Shown here: in pieces, positions 1 through 9,897 of the stretch
Layout of the letters: each line of letters opens with the position of its first letter
How positions within the stretch are numbered: the stretch's first letter is position 1
Source of the DNA: an uncultured Lachnospiraceae bacterium
GTDB lineage: Bacteria > Bacillota > Clostridia > Lachnospirales > Lachnospiraceae
Reading direction: 5' to 3'
Assembly: GCA_910587045.1 (NCBI GenBank)
Contig: CAJULG010000005.1
Coordinates: 1-64,000, forward strand
DNA: 64,000 nt
Position numbers and translations under genes: made by a program
The notes under the pieces: generated by a model
Database searches by the model: none
What the model saw: the letters and a program-made list of their open reading frames with translations, nothing else
Told to the model about the DNA's origin: nothing

Positions 1-340
<340 letters not shown>

Positions 341-537
341 TCTGATCCGGTCATTATCAACCTCTGGCTAATAATTCCCTTTTTTACTGTTTTTAAGGTG
401 CATCCTTTCCCCTGTCTGTTCCCAGACCGGAAAGCATGCTGTCCGTTTTCTGAAATTCTTTTGAATTTTCAGGGTTGTCTTATTGTTTGATTATCATGGT
501 TCGTTTGAACTGCCGCATTTAACGCGACAACAGTAAT

Positions 538-566
538 ACATTATCACAACAGAATTCTCTTGTCAA
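538..566 (-). promoter_or_regulatory. rRNA operon promoter
   Basis: On the minus strand a perfect -35 TTGACA (561-566) is followed after 17 nt by TAATGT (538-543). Transcription would start near 530 and run through about 190 nt of leader into 16S. The 341-627 stretch holds no gene; it is leader, this promoter and the spacer to tRNA-Ser. Confidence 0.75.
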
Positions 567-627
567 CATATTTCATGATTATTTTTCTTCTATTTCTCTT
601 TTTCGCAAAATAGGCGAAAAATAATAC

Positions 628-714
628 GGAGAAGGAGGGATTTGAACCCTCGCGCCGCGTAAACGACCTACACCCTTAGCAGGGGCGCCTCTTCAGCCTC
701 TTGAGTACTTCTCC
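628..714 (-). tRNA. tRNA-Ser(GCU)
   Basis: An 87-nt cloverleaf with acceptor arms GGAGAAG/CTTCTCC, the long variable arm expected of a serine tRNA, T-loop GTTCAAAT, and anticodon loop CTGCTAA giving anticodon GCU (AGC/AGU codons). No CCA is encoded. It lies upstream of the 16S gene in the same direction, and both have their own promoter. Confidence 0.95.
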
Positions 715-757
715 ATGTCTGAATTATAATAACAATATTCACTTGTGACGCCTAATT

Positions 758-786
758 AGAATAACAAAATCCCCAGGTTTTGTCAA
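758..786 (-). promoter_or_regulatory. Promoter of tRNA-Ser
   Basis: Minus-strand TTGACA (781-786), 17-nt spacer, TATTCT (758-763). The predicted start is about 40 nt before the tRNA. The rest of 715-941 shows nothing else convincing. Confidence 0.65.
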
Positions 787-941
787 CCATTTTTTTGATT
801 CTTCCGGCAATTTTCCAGCAATCCTTTTTGTCTGTCATTCTTCAGCATATTTTTACAATATACAGACTCCTGCTTTCCCTTTTATCCCTGTCTCCACCCT
901 CTCTGCATAGAACAGAACGTCAAATCTTTAAAGCCGCAACG

Positions 942-1931
942 CTATTTTCCGGTTATAGTAACCTTTTCCTCATCATAAATCAGATTCTCGATCTCTAAGG
1001 TACTGCAAAAGCTTATATCCAAAGCATCCAGTTCATTGTGACTACAATCCAGGACACTCAGCATCGTATTCTGACTTAAATCTAACTCCGTCAGTTTATT
1101 CTCCTTACAATCCAGACTCGTCAGGTCTGTGTTCATACTGACATCCAAACCGGTTAAACGGTTGGTGCCACAAGATAACGATTCCAATACCGGATTCTTA
1201 CTTACATCCAATACAGATAACTGATTGCTAAAACAGATCAGACTTTCTAATTCTGCATTTTTACTCACATCCAGACTGGTTAATTCATTATCACAGCAAT
1301 TTAAATCATGCAGCTTAAGATTCTTACTCACATCCAGATCCGTCAACTCATTTCCGGCGCACCACAGTATCGCTAATTTTTCATTCTGATCCACATTTAA
1401 TACCGACAACTGATTTCCATTGCAATCCAGCCTTACTAATTCTACATTCTTACTTACATCTAATTCTGTCAGTGCATTATAATCACATAGCAAATGGGTC
1501 AATGCCGGATTCCCGCCTACATCCAGATCCGTTAATTCATTACTGCTGCAGTTTACTGTCGTCAACTCCGTATTTTTACCGATATCCAGTCCGGTCAGTT
1601 CGTTACCCTCACAGTTCAAACGAACCAATGCTGTCAAGCCTTCCAGTGAAAGATTACCCTTCAACGTTTTTTCATAACGCCAGTTGATGGCCGTCAATCG
1701 CCCATTTTCATCCTAGGTATAATGCTCCGTATCATCCCAATCCGATGGTATGGTTCCTCCAATGGCAGTCTGTTCTTCCAGAATCCGCTCCAGCACAGCT
1801 ACATCAGACGCATGTGTACCTTCTATACTGCCGGTTGCTGCTTCATTTCTGCAACCGGCCAACATAACAGGAAACAATAAAAGTAAAATCATCCGGATCG
1901 AAGCTCTGATCTTAATTTCAAAACAACTCAT
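942..1931 (-). pseudogene. Leucine-rich-repeat lipoprotein interrupted by an in-frame TAG
   Basis: One frame runs 1931 to 942 and is broken only by TAG at 1713-1715 (codon 73). The first part starts at ATG 1931 behind GAGAGGGG and has a lipoprotein signal peptide with lipobox LAGC (Cys27). After the stop come about ten 21-residue repeats of the form NxLTxLDVSKNxxLxxLxC, typical of surface LRR proteins of gut Clostridia. The residues right after the stop (DENGRL) continue the usual lead-in to such repeats, and the lost codon was plausibly TGG (Trp), changed by one G-to-A step. The downstream TTG at 1697 has no good Shine-Dalgarno. Intact, this would be a cell-surface protein of 329 residues. 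It could be a true pseudogene, a readthrough gene or a base-call error. Confidence 0.8.
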
Positions 1932-1976
1932 TATACGTCCCCTCTCTGATAATGCAGGATCATTCGTTACACAAAA

Positions 1977-2005
1977 ATCATATAACGCCCGCGCTTCCTT
2001 GTAAA
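1977..2005 (-). promoter_or_regulatory. Promoter of the LRR lipoprotein gene
   Basis: Minus strand TTTACA (2000-2005), 17-nt spacer, TATGAT (1977-1982), about 45 nt upstream of the ATG at 1931. An intact promoter is consistent with recent inactivation of the gene. Confidence 0.5.
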
Positions 2006-2037
2006 TATAGTAAAATGAACGATAACAACGTAACTCT

Positions 2038-4542
2038 TTATTCCGTTGTTATTAAATCTGATGCCAGATCATTTCCCTGCCGTTTGATCGTAATATAGAT
2101 AGAACCGCAGAGCAGGAGTATAGAACCGGCAATCCCCAATAGCACCATACCATACGGGAAATAGAATTTCACATGTTCCAGCACTAAAAGATCCAGCAGA
2201 CGATACCCCCCGTAACTCACTGCTGTACCTGCCAGTATCGCGATCCCATCCGCGATCAGTACCTCCGCGACGCCCTCCAGAACCGCCATCCGTATGATCC
2301 CTCTCTTTGTTACACCGATCGCACGGATCTGAGCAAATTCATTACGACGAAGATATAGATTACTGGCCGTGGTATTTATGATATTTAATGCACATACAGT
2401 CAGAATAAATAATACAAGGATCAACGTCCCTGATAACCAGTTTCTTACAGCAGCCATCGTAGTCAGACAGTCAATATAAGATGATATCTCACAATCGGTT
2501 ATGATCAGCATCTGTTCAACTCCATCTACCTTTACGCGAAATCTCACATATGCTTCCTCCTCCAGACGCATCATCATCTGTTCTAGCTGGTTCAAGTATA
2601 CTGCACTCTTTTCAACATGATACATGATTCCGGTCGGCTGGGCCTTATTCGTACCAGTCAGTTCAAAATAATTCTCCAGAGGCATAAGTACCCTCAATCT
2701 TTCTCCGTAGAAATTTTGTGTCAGATTTACATCCTCTGATACGATTCCTTCAATCGTATAGGTTTTATAACAGCCCTCCTCCTCTAGCTGCCTCTCACAT
2801 TCACGAATGATGCTTCTCCGATCCTTGTAGTATTCACTCACCAGCAACGTCCGTTCCGTTCCGGAAATACCGCTTTCCGGATCTTCCATATCATTCACCT
2901 TCCGGTGAAGCTCTGCATCTAATTGTTTCAGGGAATCATCTATACGCCTGTGTAATTCCGCAATGTCTAAAAGCTCTATCGTTTCCCCTACTCTGTAATT
3001 GGTGTACGGAACCTGTACCGGTTCTCTGTTTTCCAGTCCTGTCGCAATATCCGTATATGTGTTTTCCGTCCGGATCTGATTCACCAGGATGACCCCCTGA
3101 GGACTAACATCCAGTGTCCCTTCAACCAGCACGGACTGATAACGCTCCAACTCCCTTTGATCATATCCATAACATCCAACCTCCCGCAAAAATGTATATT
3201 TTCTGTCAGGATTATCATTTGTAAGATCCTCGTAGGCCGTTTTCCACCGGTTTCCCGTGGTCGTATTCAGAAATTCCTCGGTCATCTGCTGATGCAATAC
3301 CTCCGCAGATGACAAATAAGATTCTGCCGCATACACCTGTCTTACATCGGTGATTCCGTTCAGCTTTGATAATTCTGCCAGAATATCCACGGACGGAAGC
3401 CCTGCCTGCGCCATCTCCAGAGTCTTAGTCTCATCGTATTTGTTTACAGCATATAATTGAAAATACTTATACTCTGCAATCTGATCCCTGTTCCATTTCA
3501 TTACGGATCGGACGATGGATGCAAGCATCATAAAGATCGTCATTCCAAATATGACAACTGCGATCGTCTGCCGGAACCTTCTCGGATTCCGCATAACATT
3601 TTTTAATGCATATTCTCCTTCTATCCCAAAAAGCTTTTGAAATAGAAACGAAAACCAGCCTGCTCTGTGCTTCACTCGTTTCGACACCGGAAGCTTGTAT
3701 TTTCCACGGATCGCTTCCACCGGACTCATTTCTGTAACCAGTTTTACATTTTCACCCCTGAGAAAATATAAGTCCGACAAAAATACAAACATCAGGATAA
3801 GAAACGGAAGCGGGTGAAAACCGGCATTCATATCAACGATCTGTTCACGCTTCAAAACAGCGGTGATAATCAGACAGACAAGCGTACCCAGCACACTTCC
3901 GGCAACAATGCCGATTCCCTCAAGGATCAGGCCTTGAATAAATACAATATACTGTAACTGCTTCTTTGAACTGCCGATACATCTTAGATTTGCATAATCA
4001 CAGATATTCTCTATCATGGAAAGCTGAAGAGATGTCCGGACGATGCTTACACCGAATACTGCAAAGATATAACAGACCAGTAAAACAGACAGAATGACTA
4101 CCGGTGCATAACTTCCGTCATATCCCTGTAAATAAAGTGATGCCAGATAACGATTGTATTCTCCGCTGATACCATAGGTATCGGTAAGCTCCGCAAAGAT
4201 TTTATTCATCCGATACGGATTGTTGGTGTTAATGTAAATAGCATTCTCATACAATCGTTTCTCCCGCTGATTACTCCAGTCATAATAGTTCCCTATATAG
4301 GCAGTTCTGACCCGGGAGTCGGCAAGAATTCCCTCTATCACTTCTTCGGTTTCTGCAAATAAGACAAACTCATAATCCTGCCTGCTACGTTCCGATTCCC
4401 GTTCATGCAGAAGATAACTGTATGCCAGATTTAATCCGGCAAATAAAAGCATTACCGTAACCGTTACTCCAAGCACTGTAACGATTGTTCTCTGGCAGTT
4501 CTGTCGTATGTATTTCATTCCGAGCATCCAATAACTTTTCAT
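2038..4542 (-). CDS. ABC transporter permease, FtsX/MacB type
   Basis: An 834-residue membrane protein with the layout of large FtsX-family permeases. It has an N-terminal TM helix (about 18-40), a TM cluster near 150-260, another TM near 325-350, a long outside domain of roughly 330 residues, then three C-terminal TM helices (about 690-820). The paired halves each carry the family's cytoplasmic loop (QLQYIVFIQG; FAQIRAIGVTKRGI). Such permeases move lipids, peptides or antibiotics, or act as sensors in bacitracin-type modules. No ATPase, histidine kinase or response regulator gene is next to it, so it must work with an ATPase encoded elsewhere or be a remnant of a larger operon. Substrate unknown. 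Confidence 0.85.
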   Translation of the reverse strand: MKSYWMLGMKYIRQNCQRTIVTVLGVTVTVMLLFAGLNLAYSYLLHERESERSRQDYEFVLFAETEEVIEGILADSRVRTAYIGNYYDWSNQREKRLYENAIYINTNNPYRMNKIFAELTDTYGISGEYNRYLASLYLQGYDGSYAPVVILSVLLVCYIFAVFGVSIVRTSLQLSMIENICDYANLRCIGSSKKQLQYIVFIQGLILEGIGIVAGSVLGTLVCLIITAVLKREQIVDMNAGFHPLPFLILMFVFLSDLYFLRGENVKLVTEMSPVEAIRGKYKLPVSKRVKHRAGWFSFLFQKLFGIEGEYALKNVMRNPRRFRQTIAVVIFGMTIFMMLASIVRSVMKWNRDQIAEYKYFQLYAVNKYDETKTLEMAQAGLPSVDILAELSKLNGITDVRQVYAAESYLSSAEVLHQQMTEEFLNTTTGNRWKTAYEDLTNDNPDRKYTFLREVGCYGYDQRELERYQSVLVEGTLDVSPQGVILVNQIRTENTYTDIATGLENREPVQVPYTNYRVGETIELLDIAELHRRIDDSLKQLDAELHRKVNDMEDPESGISGTERTLLVSEYYKDRRSIIRECERQLEEEGCYKTYTIEGIVSEDVNLTQNFYGERLRVLMPLENYFELTGTNKAQPTGIMYHVEKSAVYLNQLEQMMMRLEEEAYVRFRVKVDGVEQMLIITDCEISSYIDCLTTMAAVRNWLSGTLILVLFILTVCALNIINTTASNLYLRRNEFAQIRAIGVTKRGIIRMAVLEGVAEVLIADGIAILAGTAVSYGGYRLLDLLVLEHVKFYFPYGMVLLGIAGSILLLCGSIYITIKRQGNDLASDLITTE

Positions 4543-4624
4543 ATTGCACCTCTTTCTGCGCCGGATCAGCCCCTTCTTATATGCCTATTATATACCCCCT
4601 GTATTACATTATAATAACAAACTG

Positions 4625-4642
4625 TCTTACAGATTTGTAAGA
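4625..4642 (-). terminator. Short hairpin after the transglutaminase-like gene
   Basis: Seven-bp inverted repeat TCTTACA/TGTAAGA with a 4-nt loop, just downstream of the stop at 4648 on the minus strand. There is no clear U tract, so it is only a weak terminator candidate. Confidence 0.3.
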
Positions 4643-4647
4643 TATAC

Positions 4648-5538
4648 CTAATTCATTGCACCGGTCATCATCCTGAACTTCTCCCTTGTCTTCCATATCC
4701 CGCACAGCGATTCAAAATTCCCGTCCGGCTCCAGCATCAGCTCTGCCAGTTCATCCAGCTCCTGATACTCCTCCTCCGACAATGTAAAGTCCTGATCCTG
4801 AATATACACTGGAACATGATAAAATAATATCTCATCATTCATCAGACAGTGAAAATCAAACAACAGCCCCCGGATGGCCGCCTTTAATCCAATCGTAGGC
4901 GGATTCGATGCATAAAGAATCTGATCCTCTGTATATGCACCTCTCCGCAATCCAAGATAAGCCTCCGCTCCAAACAGGAACCGGTTCCGGGGCATATCAT
5001 TCAGATTGAAATCAATCTCATGATCCGGACAATGCAGGTCAGCATCCACCAGAACCCAGCGTGCCTCTTCCTCTTTATAATATTCCGTGATCCAGTGGTC
5101 ATAACAGATTCCGTAATATTTGATATAGGGTGCAAACCCGCTTCTGGCTCTTGCCGGATATCCCTTGGCCTTTAAGACAGCCGCAAGCAGGATCGCCTGT
5201 CCCCGGCAGGTTACATGAAGCTTGTCCTTTGCCTCCCGGTGAACGGAATAATCTGTATTCCTGCGTAACAGCTCTGACAGCATACTGATCGCTGTCGGAA
5301 ATAATTCATCCTCAAACATCAGCTTTGTAGTCGGTACCTTTGTCATATCCCCCCAGAAGGTATCCTGCTTTCTCCGGATATCCGGGTCATTCAAAAAAAC
5401 GACCGGATGGATGATCTGCATCCGCTGCAGGATACACAGTGCATCAACAGAATCCGGGAGCCTCTCCGCAAACTCCTTATAATATCCCAGGTCGGTATAA
5501 CAGCTTGTCTGCCTGTAGTAACGCAATATCTGTTCCAT
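4648..5538 (-). CDS. Transglutaminase-like domain protein
   Basis: A 296-residue cytoplasmic-looking protein. A Cys-His-Asp triad of the transglutaminase-like fold can be placed: Cys in VTCRGQAILL, His in YDHWITEYY and Asp in WVLVDADLHC. In bacteria this fold serves as a cysteine protease or cross-linking enzyme, and many members have unknown substrates. I chose the ATG at 5538 because GGAAAGGAAG lies just upstream; the frame is open further up, but that stretch overlaps the terminator of the AraC gene. It is probably expressed separately from the operon upstream. No partner gene indicates the target. Confidence 0.8.
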   Translation of the reverse strand: MEQILRYYRQTSCYTDLGYYKEFAERLPDSVDALCILQRMQIIHPVVFLNDPDIRRKQDTFWGDMTKVPTTKLMFEDELFPTAISMLSELLRRNTDYSVHREAKDKLHVTCRGQAILLAAVLKAKGYPARARSGFAPYIKYYGICYDHWITEYYKEEEARWVLVDADLHCPDHEIDFNLNDMPRNRFLFGAEAYLGLRRGAYTEDQILYASNPPTIGLKAAIRGLLFDFHCLMNDEILFYHVPVYIQDQDFTLSEEEYQELDELAELMLEPDGNFESLCGIWKTREKFRMMTGAMN

Positions 5539-5599
5539 ATTTCTGTCTTCCTTTCCTTTTATGATTATTATCAACCAGACCAGTTTATCCCCTTCGCAC

Positions 5600-5638
5600 A
5601 AAAAAAGACTGACTTTTCTCTGATCAGATAAGTCAGTC
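5600..5638 (-). terminator. Rho-independent terminator of the fumarase/c-di-GMP/AraC operon
   Basis: Stem GACTGACTT (5607-5615) with AAGTCAGTC (5630-5638), followed on the minus strand by a seven-T run. The hairpin contains the stop codon of the AraC gene. Confidence 0.85.
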
Positions 5639-6433
5639 CTCAATCGACACCAGAAAATCTGTTTTATTATCATGGTAATATTCCAGCTCCGGCAGATCTC
5701 TTAAATTATATTTACAGCTTGGAAGAAATTGAAAATAGAACTGCTGTATCCTGGCCTGAATATCCTCGGCCTCGTCAGTCGGAATCGAAAATGCCAGCCA
5801 CTTTGATCCGGGAATCCGGTACTCCTGCAGTCCTTCTGCATAATTTTTCCACAGCACCCAGTATTCACAATCTCCATGCTCAAACCGATCCGCATAGACT
5901 GTCATTCCATAATCAACATTCCCGTGAAAACAGTATTGCTGCTGCATTCTCTCGAAGAAATCCGGAACCTCCTGACGGATAGTTTCACAGCTCGTCTGAA
6001 AACCAATCCCGTAGAGAACCAGTTCCTCCAGTTCCAGAATCCGGTACTCTATCGCATCCGGTATTATCGTATTCTCCTGAAAGGTCAGCCTTGGAAAATT
6101 CTTCAACTGCTTTGGATTCCTCCTGACCTGGCCGGGCTTCATGCCGTGAAACCGTTCAAATGCTCTGGAAAAAGAGGTTGCATTGTTATATCCGTACTTT
6201 ATAGCAACGTCTATTACCTTATCCGTACCGGAATATAAATCATAGCCTGCATCGGACAACCTTCTGCTCCGGATATAATCCGACAGAGACATATCACACA
6301 GCAGCGAGAACAGACTCTTCATGGTATACTCATTTACACCCAGGATATTGGCCAATACATGATAATCGATCCGATCCGTCAGATGCTCCTCAATATAGCC
6401 TGTCATTTCATTCAATGCATGATATACATTCAT
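5633..6433 (-). CDS. AraC-family regulator with GyrI-like effector domain
   Basis: A 266-residue regulator. The N-terminal third is an AraC/XylS DNA-binding domain with two helix-turn-helices (YHVLANILGVN near 25-40; VIDVAIKYGYNNATSFSRAFE near 73-95). The C-terminal part, about residues 115-265, resembles the GyrI/BacT-type effector-binding fold found in regulators that sense hydrophobic ligands or drugs. ATG 6433 was preferred over the GTG one codon upstream because its distance from GGGAAGAG is better. It is the last gene of a tightly packed operon behind the GGDEF-EAL gene, so it may regulate that operon or distant targets. Confidence 0.85.
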   Translation of the reverse strand: MNVYHALNEMTGYIEEHLTDRIDYHVLANILGVNEYTMKSLFSLLCDMSLSDYIRSRRLSDAGYDLYSGTDKVIDVAIKYGYNNATSFSRAFERFHGMKPGQVRRNPKQLKNFPRLTFQENTIIPDAIEYRILELEELVLYGIGFQTSCETIRQEVPDFFERMQQQYCFHGNVDYGMTVYADRFEHGDCEYWVLWKNYAEGLQEYRIPGSKWLAFSIPTDEAEDIQARIQQFYFQFLPSCKYNLRDLPELEYYHDNKTDFLVSIED

Positions 6434-6452
6434 CACCAGTCTCTTCCCGACA

Positions 6453-8114
6453 TTAATCTGCTGCCTCCTTCAGATACAACTGATAGAAGTTCTCCGGTTC
6501 CTCCGGCTTTCCATACAGGTAACCCTGAATAAAGTCCAGATCCATCTCTGCCACAACATTCATCTCATCATCTTCCTCAACGCCCTCTAAACAGACCTTA
6601 ATCCCCGCCTTATGGCATAACTCGACCACAACACGGATAAAGGAAGAATCAAAGCTGTTCTCCTTAATATTCCGGACAAATATCTTATCAATCTTTACAA
6701 TATCCGCCGGCGCCTCCTTCAACAGCCCGAGGGAGGAATAACCGGTTCCAAAATCATCCATGGCAACCTTCATGCCCAGGGTACGCACGGAATCAAATAC
6801 CTGCATCAACAGATCCTTATCGGAGATAAATTTGCTCTCTGTGATCTCAACAATAATATTCTGGTAGCTGATCTCGGCACTTTCCACACAATCCTTCATG
6901 AAATCCACAAACTGCGGATCAAAGAGCTGCAGATAAGACACATTGATACTCATGCTGAATTGCGGATAAATGCATACCCAGTGCTTACACATCTCAACTG
7001 CCTGACGGAACACCCATTTACCAACCCTCTGTATCATATCCGTTTTCTCTAACAACGGAATGAACTCTACCGGCGATACCTTACCGTATTTCTCACATTC
7101 CCATCGGAGTAATGCTTCCGCACCCTTCAGGATTTTGGTATCCGCATATACCTGCGGCTGGAAATTCAGTTCAAAGTTCTCAAAATCATTTTCAATGGAA
7201 TCCCGGAGCAGTTCGATCAACTCCAATTCCCGCTCTTTGTATTGTAAGAATTCCGGACGGAATTTGATCAGACTGTTCTTGCCCTGACGCTTTACCACAC
7301 TGATTCCGATCTTCAGGGATTTCAGGAAGTCTTCATAAACCACTCCCGTCTCATATTCATGATAAATACCGGAAAATGTACAATAATACCGCTTTCCGTA
7401 CAATTCCTTCTGGGTTCTGTAATGATTGGCAATCCGGTCAAATAAACCCCTGGCCTCCTGCTCCTGCGGATTTGTGATCAGAATGCCGAATTCATCTCCG
7501 TCCAGGCGAAATACAGATGCATTGCTGTCGATCCGGCTCTGGATATAGGTTCCGATCTCCCGCAATACACTGTCTCCAAAGGACTGATTATATAATTCAT
7601 TGATCCGGTTGAAATCATCAATATTTAATAACAGCACACCAAATGGAATGTCGTCCTCCATTTTCTTTTTCACATTTTCACGAAACGCATATTTATTTAA
7701 CAGGCCCGTAATATGATCCAACTGGTTTTCTTTTCCTAAGTTCCGGATTACTCCGGCCAGTAAAACCGGCGTACCCGTTTCATCAAACCGTATATTAATA
7801 CGGCTCTCCAGCCAGATCCATTTCTGGTACCGGTTCTTCGCCCGATATTGCAGACAGAAGGTTTGTGCTTTATTATCAAACATGCTGATCAATGTATTTT
7901 TATATTTCTCTCTGTCTTCAATATGGATCCGTCTGATCCAGTCCTCAAAGAAATTTTCTGCATAATCCTTTGGCAGATCGAATTCCTCGATAAACTCATC
8001 CGGCAGACTTACCTCATAATGACAGGTCGGATGCTTGCAAACAAATACATATCCCTCTATTGTATTACACATCGCCTGATAAAAATTCTCAGCCTCTAAC
8101 ATTGTCATATTCAT
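6453..8114 (-). CDS. PAS-GGDEF-EAL protein (cyclic-di-GMP turnover)
   Basis: A 553-residue protein without TM segments. Residues about 15-125 form a PAS-like sensor, 130-280 a GGDEF domain and 300-545 an EAL domain. The cyclase signature is DGDEF rather than GGDEF. The EAL domain keeps its catalytic set: GAEALLRW, SINVS, VEITES, DDFGTGYSS, the Lys in VKIDKIF, the Glu in CLEGVE and IQGYLYGKP. It most likely degrades c-di-GMP, with the GGDEF part active or regulatory. It sits between the fumarase genes and an AraC regulator, with only 23 and 19 bp gaps, so expression is probably coupled. The PAS ligand is unknown. Confidence 0.92.
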   Translation of the reverse strand: MNMTMLEAENFYQAMCNTIEGYVFVCKHPTCHYEVSLPDEFIEEFDLPKDYAENFFEDWIRRIHIEDREKYKNTLISMFDNKAQTFCLQYRAKNRYQKWIWLESRINIRFDETGTPVLLAGVIRNLGKENQLDHITGLLNKYAFRENVKKKMEDDIPFGVLLLNIDDFNRINELYNQSFGDSVLREIGTYIQSRIDSNASVFRLDGDEFGILITNPQEQEARGLFDRIANHYRTQKELYGKRYYCTFSGIYHEYETGVVYEDFLKSLKIGISVVKRQGKNSLIKFRPEFLQYKERELELIELLRDSIENDFENFELNFQPQVYADTKILKGAEALLRWECEKYGKVSPVEFIPLLEKTDMIQRVGKWVFRQAVEMCKHWVCIYPQFSMSINVSYLQLFDPQFVDFMKDCVESAEISYQNIIVEITESKFISDKDLLMQVFDSVRTLGMKVAMDDFGTGYSSLGLLKEAPADIVKIDKIFVRNIKENSFDSSFIRVVVELCHKAGIKVCLEGVEEDDEMNVVAEMDLDFIQGYLYGKPEEPENFYQLYLKEAAD

Positions 8115-8137
8115 TTACACATAACCTCCTTTCCTGT

Positions 8138-8701
8138 TTATTCCAGCCCGTGTGAAATCCGATAATCCCGCACGGCAGTCTCATACATATTGTTTCCCTC
8201 CGAATCTGCTACCACGATAACCGGAAGGTTCTCAACCTCCAGCCGGCGGATCGCTTCCGTGCCTAAATCTTCATAAGCAATTACCTCTGCCCGTTTAATA
8301 CACCTGGATAATAATGCGCCTGCGCCGCCTACTGCTGCAAAGTATACACAGGTATGTTTCTGCATTGCCTGTAACACAGCCTCCGAACGTTTTCCTTTTC
8401 CGATCATCCCGCATAACCCGTGCTCCATTAGCAAAGGTGCATATTTATCCATACGGGAACTGGTGGTCGGCCCGGCCGAACCGATTACCTGATCTTCCCT
8501 GGCCGGTGTCGGCCCCAGATAATAGATGATATTATTCTCGAGAGAAAATGGCGGCTCGTTGCCTTCCAGCATTCCCTCGTACATGCGCTTGTGTGCCGCA
8601 TCCCTGGCCGTATATATTGTTCCTGTAATATACACATAATCCCCGGCATAAAGCTCTTTTACTATTTCCTTTGTTATTGGTGCCTGAATGTGTCGTTCCA
8701 T
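8138..8701 (-). CDS. Fumarate hydratase class I, beta subunit
   Basis: A 187-residue protein matching the swivelling C-terminal subunit of two-component Fe-S hydro-lyases (fumarase or L-tartrate dehydratase). Visible family blocks are GPTPAREDQVIGSAGPTTSSRMD and the AAVGGAGALL stretch. With the alpha subunit just upstream it would interconvert fumarate and malate in the cytoplasm. In an anaerobe lacking a full TCA cycle this probably serves succinate or malate pathways. Tartrate dehydratase cannot be excluded from sequence alone. Confidence 0.9.
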   Translation of the reverse strand: MERHIQAPITKEIVKELYAGDYVYITGTIYTARDAAHKRMYEGMLEGNEPPFSLENNIIYYLGPTPAREDQVIGSAGPTTSSRMDKYAPLLMEHGLCGMIGKGKRSEAVLQAMQKHTCVYFAAVGGAGALLSRCIKRAEVIAYEDLGTEAIRRLEVENLPVIVVADSEGNNMYETAVRDYRISHGLE

Positions 8702-8738
8702 AAATCAGCCTCTTGTTTCTTCTCTTTTGTTCTATGAT

Positions 8739-9581
8739 CTATAGCACTCGTTTTACATGCCGGTTTACATGACAGCATATATTTACTGCCAACGGCATAC
8801 CTGCGATGTGGGTTGGATAAGTTTCGATATTAACTGCAAGTACCGTTGTCCTGCCGCCCAGTCCGCCCGGCCCTATTCCCAGCCGGTTCAGCTCTTCCAG
8901 TAATGTCTCCTCCAGCTCTCTTATATGAGAAAGCGGAGAACCCTCGTTTATATTTCTTGTCAATGCCTGCTTTGCCAGCATTGCACACTTTTCAAAATCA
9001 CCGCCTAATCCTACGCCGACAACCATCGGAGGACAGGCATTCGGTCCTGCATCCTTTACCGCCTGGATCACCGCCGCCTTCACACCCTCTGCTCCGTCTG
9101 CAGGCTTAAGCATGAATACCCGGCTCATGTTCTCACTGCCAAAGCCCTTCGGAGCAAGAAGAAGCTCCACATTCTCACCGGGAACAATATCATAATGGAT
9201 AATAGCAGGTGTGTTATCTCCTGTATTCACCCGCAACAGAGGATCCTTTACCACTGATTTTCGAAGATAACCCTCCTGATATCCCTGACGCACACCTGCA
9301 TGGATCGCATCCGACAGATTGATCCCGTCGATATGAACATCCTGTCCCAGCCGGACGAATATGATTGCCATTCCCGTATCCTGACAGATCGGTATCTTTT
9401 CTTCGCCGGCAATTTCTAAATTCTCACACAACTGTCCAAGAATCTGTTTTCCGATTCTGCTGTCCTCTGCCTGTTCCGCCTGTCTGACTGCCTGTTCCAT
9501 ATCCGGTGACAGTCTCAGGTTGGCCTCCATGCACATTTCCTTTATATTCTCAATGATCGTATCTGTATGTATGGTTCTCAT
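8739..9581 (-). CDS. Fumarate hydratase class I, alpha subunit
   Basis: A 280-residue catalytic subunit carrying the [4Fe-4S] cluster. Candidate cluster cysteines are in PICQDTGMAI, GPNACPPMVVG and GGDFEKC. It forms a heterodimer with the product of the next gene 37 bp downstream. The 4Fe-4S class is oxygen-sensitive and suits a strict anaerobe. It is preceded by a small membrane-protein gene that shares its promoter. Confidence 0.92.
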   Translation of the reverse strand: MRTIHTDTIIENIKEMCMEANLRLSPDMEQAVRQAEQAEDSRIGKQILGQLCENLEIAGEEKIPICQDTGMAIIFVRLGQDVHIDGINLSDAIHAGVRQGYQEGYLRKSVVKDPLLRVNTGDNTPAIIHYDIVPGENVELLLAPKGFGSENMSRVFMLKPADGAEGVKAAVIQAVKDAGPNACPPMVVGVGLGGDFEKCAMLAKQALTRNINEGSPLSHIRELEETLLEELNRLGIGPGGLGGRTTVLAVNIETYPTHIAGMPLAVNICCHVNRHVKRVL

Positions 9582-9602
9582 AAATGCAGCAAAGCTCCTT
9601 CA

Positions 9603-9812
9603 TCAATCCCCAAACAACTGCTCTTCATCTGTGGGTTCTTCCTTGAGGTTCGTATGTTTTTTTCTATTCTGTATAAAATCTGACAGCTTAAACAGGAGCC
9701 AGACAATAAAAAGAATTACAAGCAACGCACCGATACCGGCAAGCACATACAGCATAACACCGCTTAAGGTATCCGCCTGATCGGATAAATGCATAAAATC
9801 TTTAAAATCCAT
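9603..9812 (-). CDS. Small single-pass membrane protein upstream of fumarase
   Basis: A 69-residue protein with one TM helix (about 22-45, VLAGIGALLVILFIVWLLF) and a charged C-terminal tail rich in Lys, Asp and Glu. ATG 9812 is chosen because AGGAGGTG sits 5-8 nt upstream; the ATG at 9827 lies on top of that ribosome site. I do not recognise the family. It is first in the fumarase operon, 21 bp before the alpha subunit, so it may be a membrane anchor or an unrelated passenger. Confidence 0.7.
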   Translation of the reverse strand: MDFKDFMHLSDQADTLSGVMLYVLAGIGALLVILFIVWLLFKLSDFIQNRKKHTNLKEEPTDEEQLFGD

Positions 9813-9897
9813 ACTACACCTCCTCATAATTAAATGTTTCCCTCAAAGCCCGTGGCTTCGCATTGTTCTACACCGCTATATTTACGCTTATGCGTTC

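Noticed and set aside
780..998. Plus-strand hydrophobic 72-codon frame
   Set aside because: No ribosome site, overlaps the end of the LRR gene, and its hydrophobicity comes from T-rich DNA.
1713..1715. Pyrrolysine or other recoding at the LRR TAG
   Set aside because: No Pyl genes or downstream element are visible, and the expected residue there is plausibly Trp; mutation or error is simpler.
2038..4542. Bacitracin-resistance-type BceAB-RS module
   Set aside because: Only the permease is present; no ATPase, kinase or regulator gene lies next to it.
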